The notes: generated by a model from the letters alone, not told the origin. 64,000 nucleotides of DNA from Pseudo-nitzschia pungens (GCA_037355855.1 CM074765.1:372001-436000), one strand, 5' to 3'. Shown: positions 18,337-29,990, counted from the first letter of the stretch. Made by a program: numbers and translations.

Positions 18337-21300
18337 ATGGATTCTGTAACCTCAGCATCCCATCTTGGGAGCGAAGTCTCCCTACGAAACAAAGAGCTAC
18401 TCTTGAAAGCACAACTTTCCATCCCGTGCATGTCGCAACTGGAATTGCACCGTGTGCACGCCTCTGCCCTTGCCGCGGCTGCCCAGCGTGTCAGTATGGT
18501 ACAGCATCAGAACCAACTGATAGATCGCGGGAGCATCGTCAACGCGCTGCAAAGGAGACATCTGCCAACAATAGCGGAAACCACCGCCGCACACGCAGAA
18601 CTGCGATTACGAAACTCATTTGTAAGGAAGTCTCCCATTCCCAGCGATCAACCAACAACAGAACCACAATCGAGTGCAACAGCACCATCACTCCTTAAAA
18701 CGCATGCCTCAGAGGAAGGCGTTGATGACCAGGATGCGCGTCAGCTCAATCCAAGTGCGTTCCAGTTCCCTTGGAAGTTGCACGACATGCTGGATCGGTC
18801 CAAGATTGACGGCAACGAACAGGTTGTTTCGTGGGTCGACAACGGAGAGGCCTTTCGCGTGCATCTCCCCGACGTGTTCGTGGAAAACATCATGCCACGC
18901 TTCTTCAAACAAACTAAATACAAGAGCGTGAGTGTCCCTTTTGTACAAATCCCAACGGGGTGGAATCACCCTCAACACCAGAGAGGAATCTGATTGCAAT
19001 GTTTTGCGTTTTGCGTTTTGCGTTCTTACATCTACTCTCTCTCTCTCTCTCTCTCTCTCCCCCCCCTGTTCGCACTATATACTCAAAAGTTTCAACGCCA
19101 GCTCAATTTATATGGATTCACCCGTCTCCACAACGGACCAAACAAGGGTGGTTACAAGCACAAATATTTCCGTCAGGGGCAACGAACAATGTGTCAACTT
19201 ATCATGCGATGTCCAATACGTGATAGCAGCAGCGCATCGAAATGGGCTACAGCAGACGTCCAGGCCTCGAAAGAGGTTCGTGAACGCAATCACGAGACGA
19301 ACATCGCGAAGAGGAGGACCTTTAGTTGTTACAACGTCAAGAAAGACAATGCCGGGAGAGATTTCGCTTCTGGAGAAAGGTCAAATGCACGAATGACTCC
19401 ACCATCGAGTATATCAATTACACCCAACGAAATGTCATCATCTTCTCTTACAAGAATTCAGCGGCAACAGCTAGAACAATCGGATGGATTGCCCCGGAAT
19501 CCACAACAGCACAGCCAGCACATAATGCCCGCCACCTGCCAAACTTCTCTCGTAAAAGCTATCGGAATGATGAAGTGGCAAGAAGAGGAGGAGCAGAAAC
19601 TGCGCCAGCTACGAGCGAAGCAACTCGAAACTCACCAGCGGCTACAGGAAATACAACGAGAACAAGAATCAATCGCTAAAGCACTTGTTCCAGTAATGGC
19701 CCTTGTGGGTACCGATCACACGTCTGCAGCGAGCAGAAAAGTCTCCTTTCCCACTACTGCCGTGGAAGGGCACTCTGCAGCGAACAAAAGCGTTGAGAGT
19801 ACCGAAGTGATGCTCGATACCAGCAATAATGCAGGTACGGTAGATTCTCAAGTGGTCTCTGACGAGGTTGACGTCGAAATGAAGGACAATTGCGATCCCT
19901 GTGCTTGTGCTCCAGTTTCCCCTGGCTCGGTCAGATCCATCAAAAGCTTGGCTGGGAACGAAAAGAACTCAGTCGTCTTTCCAAAGGAGTTCCAGTTTCC
20001 CTGGAAACTCTATGAAATGCTTCAACGGTCGGATGAGAACAACTTTTCTCATTTGGTCAGCTGGATGCCAGGAGACTCGTGCTTCAAGGTCCATGATGTA
20101 GACAATTTCGTCAAAAGCGTCATGCCATCCTTCTTCAAGCAAACCAAGTACAAGAGCTTCCAACGCCAACTTAATCTATACGGTTTCATAAGAATCGATA
20201 ACGGACCTAACAAGGGTGGATATCGCCACCCAAGTTTTATCAAGGGAAAAAAAGATCTCCTAACATCAATCGTTAGGATAAAAATCAAGGGTAACGGGAA
20301 AGCAAGATCGGACAAGGGTGGTGCTATTCCTGCCAGCAATCTTCTTGATGTTAGTAACAGCGAGAATGACCATACCGAAGTTAAAAATGATATCAAGGCA
20401 ACGCCACAATTTTTCAACACCAAAGAAGCAGCCCCAACTTCTTTCATTCCTACCAGTCCTGGAACGAATTCAGCAAAAACCTCTGGTATCGATGTGATCC
20501 TCGAAGCCATCAAAGCTAGAGAACGAAAAGATTGCGAGCAATCTGGTCTTGTGAAAGAAAGATTGGATCGCCTGAACGAAGTAGCTGATACTAACAGCAG
20601 CGATAGCAACACTAGCAGCAGCACAATTCCATCTACCGTTGACATCAGAACGAAGGATTCAATGGATGCAAAGAATGCGGACGGACTCAGCTGGCGACAG
20701 AACCCATCTGAAAGTTACAGTGACTGGACAATCGAAATTATTACCGACGACGCTTCCCTCCCCCAAACGGAACGTTCGGTTTATCATGTCCATCGCAGGG
20801 TACTTGCGGTAGGCCCCAAAAAGTCCGATTACTTTGCAAATATTTTCAAGTTCAACGGTGCCGCCAATCGCAATCAGCTGCGTCTCAGCAGAGATCAGGC
20901 GGCTGTTTTTCCACAAGTACTCGACTATATTTATGCCGATATCGATTTTGATATGGATGCAGAAAAGGCGTACACAGTAAGTTGATGAAAAACATTGCGA
21001 AAAGCACTAATTGTTTCTGAAGACAAATGCATCTGACCGATTCTGAAACGTTATTTTTCATTCATTGTATTCATAGTTATATTGTCTTGGCGAAAGGATA
21101 GAGAACGTATCTATCTTGCAGACAGTGACCGAGTATTACTCCAAGCGTTGCATGACCCACGACAATATTGTGCATTTTATCAAACTCGGGCAAAGCTTAA
21201 AGAATAGAACTCTGTTCGAAGCTGCCGTCCTGAAGTGCTCTCAAGAGATTTGGTCCATGGATGTGGAAATAGTTGGCAGCATCGATCCCGGAATATTGTA

Positions 21301-21709
21301 TCAAGTGTTGATCCTCGTCATGGCGCAAGATCAATATACTTCCAAATATAACTCAGTCCGACTCAGTCGAATAGTCGCTACTTGTGTCTCAAATGCCACA
21401 CGGATGACCCTCACGCCGGAGATATTCCGATCGCTAACCGACGCGTCTTTGGTGCCAACCGTAGGGCCAGTAGCTGCAATCAAGCTCTTGGCGACCGAAA
21501 ATACGCTTTTGAATGGAATTCGTGGATCGCCTTCAGCCGGGGATCCTTCTCTCCACAAACGATGCACTTCCGCCATCCACGAAAATTGGGTTACTCTGAG
21601 GCAACATCTTTCAGGGAACAGCGAACTAGCCAACACGATGAGATCAATTTCCTCCATTGTGTTGTTTGATATTTTGATGAAAAGCACAAATCGAGATAAC
21701 AATATGTAA
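18337..21709 (+). CDS. Double-HSF DNA-binding domain protein fused to BTB-BACK
   Basis: Three exons, 18337-18927, 19090-20976 and 21077-21709, give about 1036 residues; both introns are GT-AG, phase 0 (162 and 100 bp). HSF domain 1 (residues about 142-237) runs FQFPWKL ... FFKQTKYKS, then across intron 1 FQRQLNLYGFTR ... GGYKHKYF. A glutamine/glutamate coiled coil follows (KWQEEEEQKLRQLRAKQLE). HSF domain 2 (about 497-595) has FQFPWKLYEML ... FFKQTKYKSFQRQ and NLYGFIR. A BTB domain (about 742-850; VYHVHRRVLAVGPKKSDYF, DYIYADIDFD) spans intron 2, and a BACK-like helical region completes the protein. HSF domains bind nGAAn repeats; BTB domains dimerise or recruit Cul3. I infer a nuclear DNA-binding protein that may bring a ubiquitin ligase or repressor to chromatin. 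Single HSF domains are abundant in diatoms; two plus BTB is unusual. The splice junctions restore both domains precisely. Confidence 0.88.
18928..19089 (+). other. Intron 1 of the HSF-BTB gene
   Basis: GTGAGT...AAAAG, 162 bp, interrupting HSF domain 1 after TKYKS. It carries TTTTGCG triplications and a long CT/C tract (about 19034-19067) that serves as polypyrimidine tract. Confidence 0.85.
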
Positions 21710-22154
21710 TTGAATTTTAATGAAAGGACTTTGAATGCCCACCCATATTGACACGACAGAAGTATTTCATCTTCACTGAAAGCATGCTTGCGCCAACGAT
21801 GAACAGACAATTGCACGGTTGTACCGTAAATTTTTTCTGGTTTGAAAGGCATCGTCATTCAAGTGAACGAAATCAGCAGAGGTACCCATACTCAACACCT
21901 AGATCAATCCACCGAAATCAACCCATACAACAATGGGCATCCGTATTCTAATAAATGTACCTGTTAATACTTATTATCGTTAACAGTACGATCATAATAA
22001 ACTGTGCGTTGTTAGAATTAAGAATGAACGATACTACACTGTGTGGTGTCGCAACTCTCTGGTAGCTAAAAGAAAAGGATATCCAACGTCTCGTTGTGCT
22101 GCTTTTTTATTGTTCCTCCTATGATACCGTGTACATAGGGAACGATCATACGTC
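21710..22154. other. Intergenic between convergent genes
   Basis: The 3' flanks of two convergent genes; AT-rich, with no coding region or RNA gene seen. Confidence 0.6.
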
Positions 22155-24779
22155 TCACGCGGTTTGTTCGGCGAGCTTGGCTTCCAAATCGGCAATCTTG
22201 TTCTCCAATTCCGCGAGGGCCGGTGTCTTGGGGGCGGCCTTAGCGATTTCGGCGGGGGACATGGTTCCTAACTCGTCAGTCACGCATCCTTCGGTAGCGG
22301 TGGCGACGCACTGGATATACTTGAAGAGGACTCCGGCATTGGCACGGAGCGGCGGAGGAGTCCATTCCTGTCGTCGCTTCTCCCATTCCTCGTCGGGGAT
22401 CAATACGTCGATGGTTCGCTTGTCGTTCTGGGCGTCGATGCGGATGGGGTCACCGTTCTTGACAAGGGCGATGGGTCCTCCGACCTGGGCCTCCGGCGTG
22501 ATGTGTCCGATACAGAATCCGTGCGTTCCTCCACTGAATCGTCCGTCGGTCAACAGTGCGACGTCGTTTCCGAGACCGGCTCCCATGATGGCACTAGTGG
22601 GCGTGAGCATCTCGGGCAGACCGGGTCCTCCGGTGGGTCCCTCGTATCTGATAATGACGACGTCTCCCTTCTTAATTTCCTTGTTCTTTAGACCCTCCAT
22701 CATCAAGGGCTCGCTATCGTATACGCGGGCGGTTCCCTGTTCGAGTCGAGCAGTGGCAATGGAAAGGAACAGTGACCAAAAAAAAACAACGCGAGTCAAG
22801 AAACAATGAAACGCAAGCGTCAGCGAAACCAAACCAAACCAAAACAGTGACAGTGACAGAGTCACGATCGCAAACACTTTGAGGAGAAAAAAAGGCAAGT
22901 CATCGCCAAATCGTCGTCTGCAACAAGCTACTGCAAACTCCCACTCACTGTGAAGGTTTCTCCTTCCTTTCCGGTAATCTTGGCGACTCCTCCCCCGGGG
23001 CAGAGGTTTCCGTACATCATGAGCAAGTGGCCGGTCTTCTTGATGGGATCGTCGAGGGGTCGGATGATTTCCTGTCCGGGGGTCAGTCCGGGGTGTTCCA
23101 TGTCGGCGAGGTTCTGGTTCCAGGTCTTTCCGGTGACGGTCATCTGCTCCCCGTCGAACATGCCGTTGTCGATCATGAACTTGATGACACCGGGCGTTCC
23201 CCCAATGTTCTGCACGTCCTCCATGACGTACTTTCCGGACGGCTTGAGGTCGGCCAAAAAGGGCGTCTCGTCGGAGATGCGCTGAAAATCCTCGAGGGTA
23301 ATGTACGAGTCGGGGTTGCGGGTCGATCGGCTCATGGCGATCAGATGCAGCACGGCGTTGGTCGATCCACCGGTGACCATGACGATGCGAATCGCGTTCT
23401 CGAAGGCTCCCTTGGTCATGATGTCCCGGGGCTTGAGGTCCATGGCCAGGAGCGTCTTCATGGCCTCCCCGGCGGCACGGCACTCGTCCCGCTTCTCGGC
23501 CGAATCGGCGGGGGACGAACTGGAATAGGGCAGGGACATTCCGAGCGCCTCGATGGCGGTGGCCATGGTGTTGGCCGTGTACATTCCACCGCAGGCTCCC
23601 TGCCCGGGGCAGGAGTGTCGAACAATCTCCTGGCGTTCCTCTTCGGAGATCTTGTTGTACAGGGCCTGTCCGTATGACTGAAAGGCGCTGACGATATCGA
23701 GGGACTCCCCCGTGGAGGGCTGGTGCCCTGCGCGGATGGTCCCCCCGTACACCATGATCCCGGGTCGGTTGAGGCGTCCCATGGCCATGATGCATCCCGG
23801 CATGTTCTTGTCGCATCCCGGCAAGGCGATGAGTCCGTCGTACCACTGGGCCGACATGGTCGTCTCGATGGAATCGGCAATCAGATCGCGGGACTGCAGC
23901 GAGAAGCGCATCCCCGAGGTTCCCATGGAAATACCGTCCGACACGCCGACCGTGTTGAAGCGCATGCCGACGCAGTCGGCACCGACAACTCCCTCCTTGA
24001 CGTATTCGGAGAGCTCGAGGAGGTGCATGTTGCAGGGGTTTCCCTCGTACCAGACGGAACAAATTCCAACCTGTGGCTTGTCCATGTCCTCCTCGGTCAT
24101 GCCGGTGGCGTACAGCATGGCCTGGGAGTTGCCCTGGACGGCGGGCTGGGTCAGGACGCTGAAAATAAATACCCAACGAAACAACAACAAAATCGAAGAT
24201 ATAATAACAGCCATCATCGGCGCAAGGTGTTGATTCATTTGTCGGTTGATTGATTGATTAATTGATGCCATTGATTTCATTTGATTTGATTTCAATTGAT
24301 TTCAATTGATTTCAATTGAATTGAATTGAATTGAATTGGTTTGGTTGCATTGTTGACGGACGAGGTTGTTGATTGTGTGTTTGGTTTTGGAAAAACATAG
24401 ATGGGTTTGAAACGAGGCAAGAGATAGAACGAAACGAAAAAGGATTCCGATTGAGATACAGGATATGACAACTCATCGATCCATGATCGACGGCGACCTC
24501 GTCGTCCTTGCCGTCCCCCTCGAACATCGACCGCGGCATTGCATGAAATTATTATCATAACAACAATACCAAACGGCAACAAAGAAACGAAAAGATATTC
24601 CTCACTCACCGACTCCATCGGTTCAGAATGGGTCCTTCTTCTTCTTCGGCGTCATCGGCCATGAAAAGTGACGAGGAAGAGACCTTGGTCGCCGTCTTGG
24701 CCGAAGGCATGGTGAACGACCATGCGTTCGAGGCGAAGAGGGCACAGGCGGCTGCCAGTGTCGAAGCGGTGACCTTCAT
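22155..24779 (-). CDS. ilvD: Dihydroxyacid dehydratase, plastid-targeted
   Basis: Exons 24610-24779, 22949-24158 and 22155-22736 give 653 residues; the introns (451 and 212 bp) are GT-AG. The enzyme dehydrates 2,3-dihydroxy-acids to 2-keto acids in valine, isoleucine and leucine synthesis. The first exon encodes a signal peptide ([20 protein letters not shown]) with the SNAWSF cleavage region, consistent with import into the diatom plastid. The mature enzyme begins NRWSRVLTQ. Iron-sulfur ligands are visible in [19 protein letters not shown] and [12 protein letters not shown]; the catalytic region [10 protein letters not shown] and the C-terminal [12 protein letters not shown] and [11 protein letters not shown] are present. 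The last 25 residues form a short helical tail ([16 protein letters not shown]). The N-terminal exon is needed for the family start, because the codon split CG|C restores Arg of RVLTQ. Confidence 0.95.
24240..24345. repeat. ATTGATTTC/AATTG repeats in intron 1 of the dehydratase
   Basis: Tandem GATT, then ATTTCAATTG, then AATTG units, directly visible inside the 451-bp intron. Confidence 0.85.
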
Positions 24780-25634
24780 TTCGTGATGTGATGTGATGTG
24801 ATGTGATGTAGTCTCCTGAGTGACAGAAAAAAGAGAGCGATTATTGGGAGTGGGTGGGTGCTTTCGAAGTCCGGGTGGATGGATCTGCGATTGATTCTAT
24901 CGGACACAAAAAAACGACGGGATACCGAAAGAGTTGATGCGCAAATCACAGAGGCTGGGAAGAAAGTCAGACGACGCGAGACAAGCAAAAACGATGGATG
25001 ATGGATGATGATGCTGATGATTGATGGGTAAACCTTATGCCAGACGGCAGGCAGGCACCGACGAAAAATCTTCAGACATCAACTTTCGAATTTTTGGTGC
25101 GCTTTCATTTGCTGACGGGGTGATGGGAGATAGCGCGGTTCTCATACTGGCACCAAAAAGAACGATAGGATGGACGGCTCTGATCCGATGGATCCATCTC
25201 CAGGCGAAAGAAATACGGACGCCCGACATACCATACGTGTAATCAAAAAATCGTTATGTACTTCGTACCTTATGAAGTACGAAGTAAGCCTTACAATCAG
25301 ACTGTGAGGTAAGTTACCGTTACCGGTAAGGTACACTTCTTACGGTACCGGTAGGCATGAAAATACTCCGAAAGTGGCGGGAGGAGATCCTGAAAATCCC
25401 CCGAATTCCCCAAATATTGACAGTGTTTGGAGGATCTTTTTGTCTTTTGTCCTCAACGTTGTTGGGTAAAACCTTAAGATTAGGTTGTGACACTCTGAAG
25501 CCTCAATCAAGCGGATCATAGAACAGACAGAATTCTGGTGCACGTACAAGATAGGTACAAGTAATCTTACTCGTACTAGCACCACAAACAACCCCAACAA
25601 CAGGCAACGCAGTACGAGCATTCGTGTCCCAACC
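24780..25634. other. Intergenic between divergent genes
   Basis: A GATGTGATGT run (24782-24808) lies next to the dehydratase start. A 9-bp inverted repeat ACTTCGTAC/GTACGAAGT (25260-25285) and TACCGTTACCGGTAAGG words follow. This is presumably a shared bidirectional promoter region. Confidence 0.5.
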
Positions 25635-27056
25635 ATGGCCTCATCAATCGGAATGGTACGAAGAACAATGTCGGCGGCGACTGCAGCAACAGCAACATCA
25701 ACCACCAAGATCCAGAAGCGAATAGTGGTCGAAACTATCACGGCCCGGGTCTTTTGCCCGGGAAAGAACAAACCCGCTGGCAGCGCTAAAAGCACCCAAG
25801 GCATCGGCGGCGACGCCGCCGCGGTGGCCGGAGGCAATCCGGTGACGATCTTTGCCGCTTCGGAGGCGCTGTCCGGTCCCCTCCGGAAACGCCTCGCCGA
25901 GTCCTGCGACTGGGAGAGCGTCGTGGTGCGCACGAATTCGAATGGCAGCGGCAGGAGGCGGAGCAACGGCAACGGCGTGGACGAATCGGAATCGGAATCG
26001 GCACCTTCACTTCCTGTACCCTCCATGTCCTTTTTCATGCCCTCGGGAGAAGAAGTGAGTTTTTGTGCCCATGCGGCAATCGGTGGTGCCATTGCCATGG
26101 GGAATGGGAGGGAGGATACACATGCGATTGCAGATGTGGATGGAGATGAGGATGCCAATGCGAATGCCACCACTACGGTTTCGTGGAATTTTTCGGCATC
26201 GTTGACGGGAGACTCCTTTCGCGTAGACAGCACGGTCGAAACGACGAGGGATGCCAACGGGGGGAGGAAGGACAAGGACGCGTATCGCTGCTGCCTCCGC
26301 ATGACCAAGGTTCCGTTCGAAGAGCAATCCCTCGGCGCGACCGCCACCCAAACCCTCGCGGAGTGGAGCCGGAGACTCGACTGGGAGCCAAGGAAGCGCG
26401 ATGGTGATGCCAGTGGCAATGGCAATGGCAATGGCAATGGCAATCATAGTGCAAGCAGCCTCGCCACAGCGAGGAACGCCTCGGTGGCGCGGCCCAAGAC
26501 ACTGTTCGAACTCGCGTCGGTAGAGGCCCTCCACCGCGCAATCGCTCCACCCCTCCCGTCGCCGTCCGAGTCATCGGATACTGCAACGAACGACAACGAC
26601 AACAATTTTGCCACGGCCTGCGCAGCCATGGACGATTCGACGGGCGTCTACGTCTACGCTCCACTGGAGAACGAAACTTCCTCGAGTGATGCCAACAACG
26701 GCGGCAAGCTGCTCAAGCTTTTGCGCTCGTACGAGTGTCGCCAGTTTCCGAGGGCATCGGGATATCCGGAGGATCCGGCCACGGGGATTGCCGCTGCCGC
26801 CCTCGCGGCCAGCCTGCGGTTCGGGGCCGGGGGCAACGGCGGTGACAACCGTGACAATGGCAATGGCAATGCGCAGGGAACCGACTACGACATCTACCAG
26901 GGAACGGCCATGGGACGGCCGTCCCTGATCCAGGTCGTGGACCTTTGTCTCGACAATGACGACGATGCGGCGGAAAGTGAATCAACAACAATCTCCTTTG
27001 GATTGCAGGGGCTGGTCGAAATCGACGACCGCCGCACGATCGAAGTCAGCGACTGA
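25635..27056 (+). CDS. PhzF-family isomerase/epimerase-like protein
   Basis: 473 residues, single exon, ATG at 25635 (context ACCATGG) to TGA 27054-27056. Family marks: the early GNPVTIF, WESVVV (with the glutamate at the position of the PhzF catalytic acid), FMPSGEEVSFCAHAAIGGA (the PhzF RWFTPxxEvxLCGHAT motif), the C-terminal half-repeat RASGYPEDPATGIAAAAL, and YQGTAMGRPS. PhzF proteins fold as two pseudo-symmetric halves; most have unknown substrates. The protein is about 170 residues longer than usual because of low-complexity inserts: GSGRRRSNGNG (about residues 95-115), DVDGDEDANANAT, GNGNGNGNGN (from a GGCAAT microsatellite at 26411-26444) and DNDNN. Transit peptide evidence is weak (S/T/A-rich start, possibly mitochondrial). 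Confidence 0.88.
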   Translation: MASSIGMVRRTMSAATAATATSTTKIQKRIVVETITARVFCPGKNKPAGSAKSTQGIGGDAAAVAGGNPVTIFAASEALSGPLRKRLAESCDWESVVVRTNSNGSGRRRSNGNGVDESESESAPSLPVPSMSFFMPSGEEVSFCAHAAIGGAIAMGNGREDTHAIADVDGDEDANANATTTVSWNFSASLTGDSFRVDSTVETTRDANGGRKDKDAYRCCLRMTKVPFEEQSLGATATQTLAEWSRRLDWEPRKRDGDASGNGNGNGNGNHSASSLATARNASVARPKTLFELASVEALHRAIAPPLPSPSESSDTATNDNDNNFATACAAMDDSTGVYVYAPLENETSSSDANNGGKLLKLLRSYECRQFPRASGYPEDPATGIAAAALAASLRFGAGGNGGDNRDNGNGNAQGTDYDIYQGTAMGRPSLIQVVDLCLDNDDDAAESESTTISFGLQGLVEIDDRRTIEVSD

Positions 27057-27851
27057 GCTCGGGAGCGGGGGTAATCGAATCCTCGTCCTTTCCCCCCAAA
27101 GAAACAAAAATAAGTTGCGAGATTACCACCCGGGAATTCCTTTGATGTGCTGCACTGTACTGCGCTGCACTGCGAGTTGGGTTGCCATCGTGTGTTGCAC
27201 GACAATGTTCCCGACGTGAACCAATGTTGTTTGTCCCACGATCGTCGCTCGCGTCGCAATTCGGGGCACGGATAATGCACTGCGCCGCAATTTGTTTCGA
27301 GGAGAACCCATTGGAGGCTCTTCCAATCGGTTTCGCATCGCATCGCATCGCATCGCAACTTGTCGTACCGTGCCGTACAGAATCAATCGCACCATGAATT
27401 GGCGGAATTGGGAACAAGCTCTGTCTCGCAGGGTCTCTCGCCAAACCAAATGATGGAGGTTCGGTCTCTACGTTCGAAATGTACATTCCAACCAAGGTAC
27501 GTACCAGTCGATAGGATTTTATTATTGTTGATTCGAATCATGAATTTTCACAGCACAGGAGCTCTACGCATCGGAGCAGCATTTTCTAGCCATGTCTAAC
27601 CCAACAAAACCACGAACTTGACAAATGAAAGCAATCGTAGTGACAACACAAAAGTCTGTTATCAAATCTATAATACACATTCGTCTCAAAAGAGAAGTCG
27701 CAAGCGGGAGATCGCTTGGTCAACAGGAAGGGAGTTTGTTGCGGCAATCCAATAACCATCGGGGTAGATTTTCGTTTTTCATTGTTGTTCCACCGGCTCG
27801 TATCTCGGGATTTGATGCATTGCTGAATTGTTCTGTCCAGCGGGAATGGGC
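27057..27851. other. Intergenic between convergent genes
   Basis: No supported gene. A TGCACTGTACTGCGCTGCACTGCG run near 27151-27174 and a CATCG run (27337-27356) are visible. Confidence 0.5.
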
Positions 27852-29990
27852 TCATGGACCCAACGAATCGTCGTCGACCGACTCGTAGCCATGTGGAGAA
27901 AAACGTTCGTAGAAGCGTTCCATGAGGATCTCACGACTTCCGTCCACTTCGAGGTTGGCATGCTGAAGTTTTCTGCGAAGCCATGCCACATCCTTGTGCT
28001 CCCAGTGGTCTCTAACGGCGGCGTTATTGAAAATTGGTGGACCAGAGAGTTCAGCGGGTTCTGTTTGCGCATCGGCCAATTCATGGAGCAATTTGTTGAG
28101 AAGCTTGTTGGATGCTTGAATGCTGGACCATGCTTCCGTGCTCTTTACTGTCAAGGGGTCCAAGGCAATTGCACGCAGCGAAGCTTCCTGCAAAAGCGCA
28201 CACGAGTGTGCGTCAGCTAAGACCAACAACTCAGCTGCAGTCTCAGCTGTAAGAAACTCATCCACCAGAGTTGATTCAGCAAAGAGTTTCAGCTCTGTGC
28301 AACAGAACCGATCAGCTACGGCCAAAATCTTCTTTGTTATGTCAATATCCTTGAATTCTGGCAAGCGAACAGTGTAGACAAACTCCAGAAGTATCTCAAA
28401 CAGGTGTTTTTCAACATTAGAAATGGGTATCTTTGAGCAGCAATCGTGACTATCCCCATCACTGCCGGTGAAAGAGTTGAAATCATTTGCAATTTCAAAC
28501 AGCACCATTGCTCTGTCGTAAAGGATTGATCGGTGAGCAAGATATTCTGTTCCATCAAGAATAAAGGTCACATCGGCAGTTTCAGAAGGGTTGTGGTACA
28601 GGTGCACCAGATGTCCTTGCGACTCAAATGCTTTGGGATACCAAGTTCGGCATTTTTTCATGGAAATCTGAATGTCTCGTTTACCAACCATATTCATACG
28701 GTCGTTGTTGTCTTCCATACTGTCCAATGAATCGACCGACGCATTGTCTGACTCGATGGATGAAAAATTGTAATAGGAAGAACCAGCATTGGAATCGGAA
28801 TCGTCATCATCGCCTTTGAGGCGTCGCATGAGAGCCTCACGAGTTCCATCTATTTCAAGGTTTGCGTTCTGGAGGTCTCTGCGGAGCGAAAACACATCTT
28901 TGGGGTCGCGCTTAGGTGGTTTCATTTCGTAAAGCACATTGAATTGTGGTGGTCTTCCTTGCGCCTCAGCCAAAGTGTCAAAAAGTTGCTCGAGGAGGAT
29001 ACTTGAGTCTTGAACTATTGACCAACCTTTTGATTGAATGACAGAAAATGGGTCTGAGACAAACAAACAGAGGGATGCTTCCTTCAAGAGTGCACACGAG
29101 TATGCGTCAGCTAAGACCAACAACTCAGCTGCAGTCTCAGCTGTAAGAAACTTATTCACAAGAGTCCATTCAGTATAGAGTTTCAGCTCTGTGCAACAGA
29201 ACCGATCAGCTACAGCCAAAATCTTCTTTGTTGTGTCAATATCTTTGAAGTCTGGCAAGCGAACAGTGTAGACAAACTCCAGAAGTATCTCAAACAGGTG
29301 TTTTTCAACATTAGAAATGGGTATCTTTGAGCAGCAATCGTGACTATCCCCATCACTGCCGGTGAAAGAGTTGAAATCATTTGCAATTTCAAACAGCACC
29401 ATTGCTCTATTGTTAAGGACTGATCGGTGGACAGGATATTCTGCTGGATCCGTGGCATGGGGAATAACAAAGGTCACATCGGCAGTTTCAGAAGGGTTGT
29501 GGTACAGGTGCACCAGATGTCCTTGCGACTGAAAGTCTTCGGGGTGCCAAGCTGATGTTTCGTGGACATGAACCTTGATAGTCACTTCGACTATCATGCT
29601 CCCGTCGTGTTCAAGATATCGAGGACCAATCGCTTCCAAAGGGAAATCAGAGTAGTATTGTTTGACAGGAAATTTTCTGTGTGACATAATGCGTTCGCCT
29701 TGGACACGAAACGTACAATCGGTGGAGACTTTTGGTCCGAAATCCTCACCAATCCGAAGAATATATAACTCAGCATTCATAGCGTCATTAAACTCGATCG
29801 GAAATAAGCAAATCGTCCACTTGAAACCGTGTGCCTCAAAAATTGGAGAATAGATTTTTTCGTCTTTTGCTTGAGCCGCATAGGCTACCTCCAAGAAGTC
29901 GTGGACGACAAATTTCACTCTTTCGACTTTCGATTTTTTCATTCCTGATTCTCCGGAGGGATTGCCCTCGTTATTGTTATCAATTTCCAT
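27852..29990 (-). CDS. MATH-BTB-SAP-BTB-SAP protein
   Basis: 712 residues from ATG 29990 to TGA 27852-27854, single exon. Domains in order: a MATH-like domain (about 15-135; FEAHGFKWTICLFP ... RVQGERIMSH), BTB 1 (from about 167; ETADVTFVIPHATDPAEYPVH), a helical BACK-like region, a SAP-like helix pair (about 363-387; LRRDLQNANLEIDGTREALM), BTB 2 (from about 467; ETADVTFILDGTEYLAHRS) and a second SAP-like motif (about 663-697; LRRKLQHANLEVDGSREILM). MATH-BTB proteins are substrate adaptors of Cul3 ubiquitin ligases; SAP motifs bind DNA or RNA. The two BTB-SAP halves are offset by 894 bp, and about 165 bp of each are nearly identical at the DNA level, so the second half is a recent internal duplication or has been homogenised. 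An alternative start further upstream would need a non-ATG codon. Confidence 0.85.
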   Translation of the reverse strand: MEIDNNNEGNPSGESGMKKSKVERVKFVVHDFLEVAYAAQAKDEKIYSPIFEAHGFKWTICLFPIEFNDAMNAELYILRIGEDFGPKVSTDCTFRVQGERIMSHRKFPVKQYYSDFPLEAIGPRYLEHDGSMIVEVTIKVHVHETSAWHPEDFQSQGHLVHLYHNPSETADVTFVIPHATDPAEYPVHRSVLNNRAMVLFEIANDFNSFTGSDGDSHDCCSKIPISNVEKHLFEILLEFVYTVRLPDFKDIDTTKKILAVADRFCCTELKLYTEWTLVNKFLTAETAAELLVLADAYSCALLKEASLCLFVSDPFSVIQSKGWSIVQDSSILLEQLFDTLAEAQGRPPQFNVLYEMKPPKRDPKDVFSLRRDLQNANLEIDGTREALMRRLKGDDDDSDSNAGSSYYNFSSIESDNASVDSLDSMEDNNDRMNMVGKRDIQISMKKCRTWYPKAFESQGHLVHLYHNPSETADVTFILDGTEYLAHRSILYDRAMVLFEIANDFNSFTGSDGDSHDCCSKIPISNVEKHLFEILLEFVYTVRLPEFKDIDITKKILAVADRFCCTELKLFAESTLVDEFLTAETAAELLVLADAHSCALLQEASLRAIALDPLTVKSTEAWSSIQASNKLLNKLLHELADAQTEPAELSGPPIFNNAAVRDHWEHKDVAWLRRKLQHANLEVDGSREILMERFYERFSPHGYESVDDDSLGP
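28340..29410. repeat. Intragenic direct repeat in the double-BTB gene
   Basis: 28358-28517 and 29252-29411 (offset 894 bases, a multiple of three) are almost identical, including silent sites. Similarity extends more weakly on both sides. Confidence 0.85.

Noticed and set aside
22155..24176. Single 673-residue frame reading through the dehydratase introns
   Set aside because: Its first two thirds are out of frame with the conserved dehydratase; the spliced model restores every family motif.
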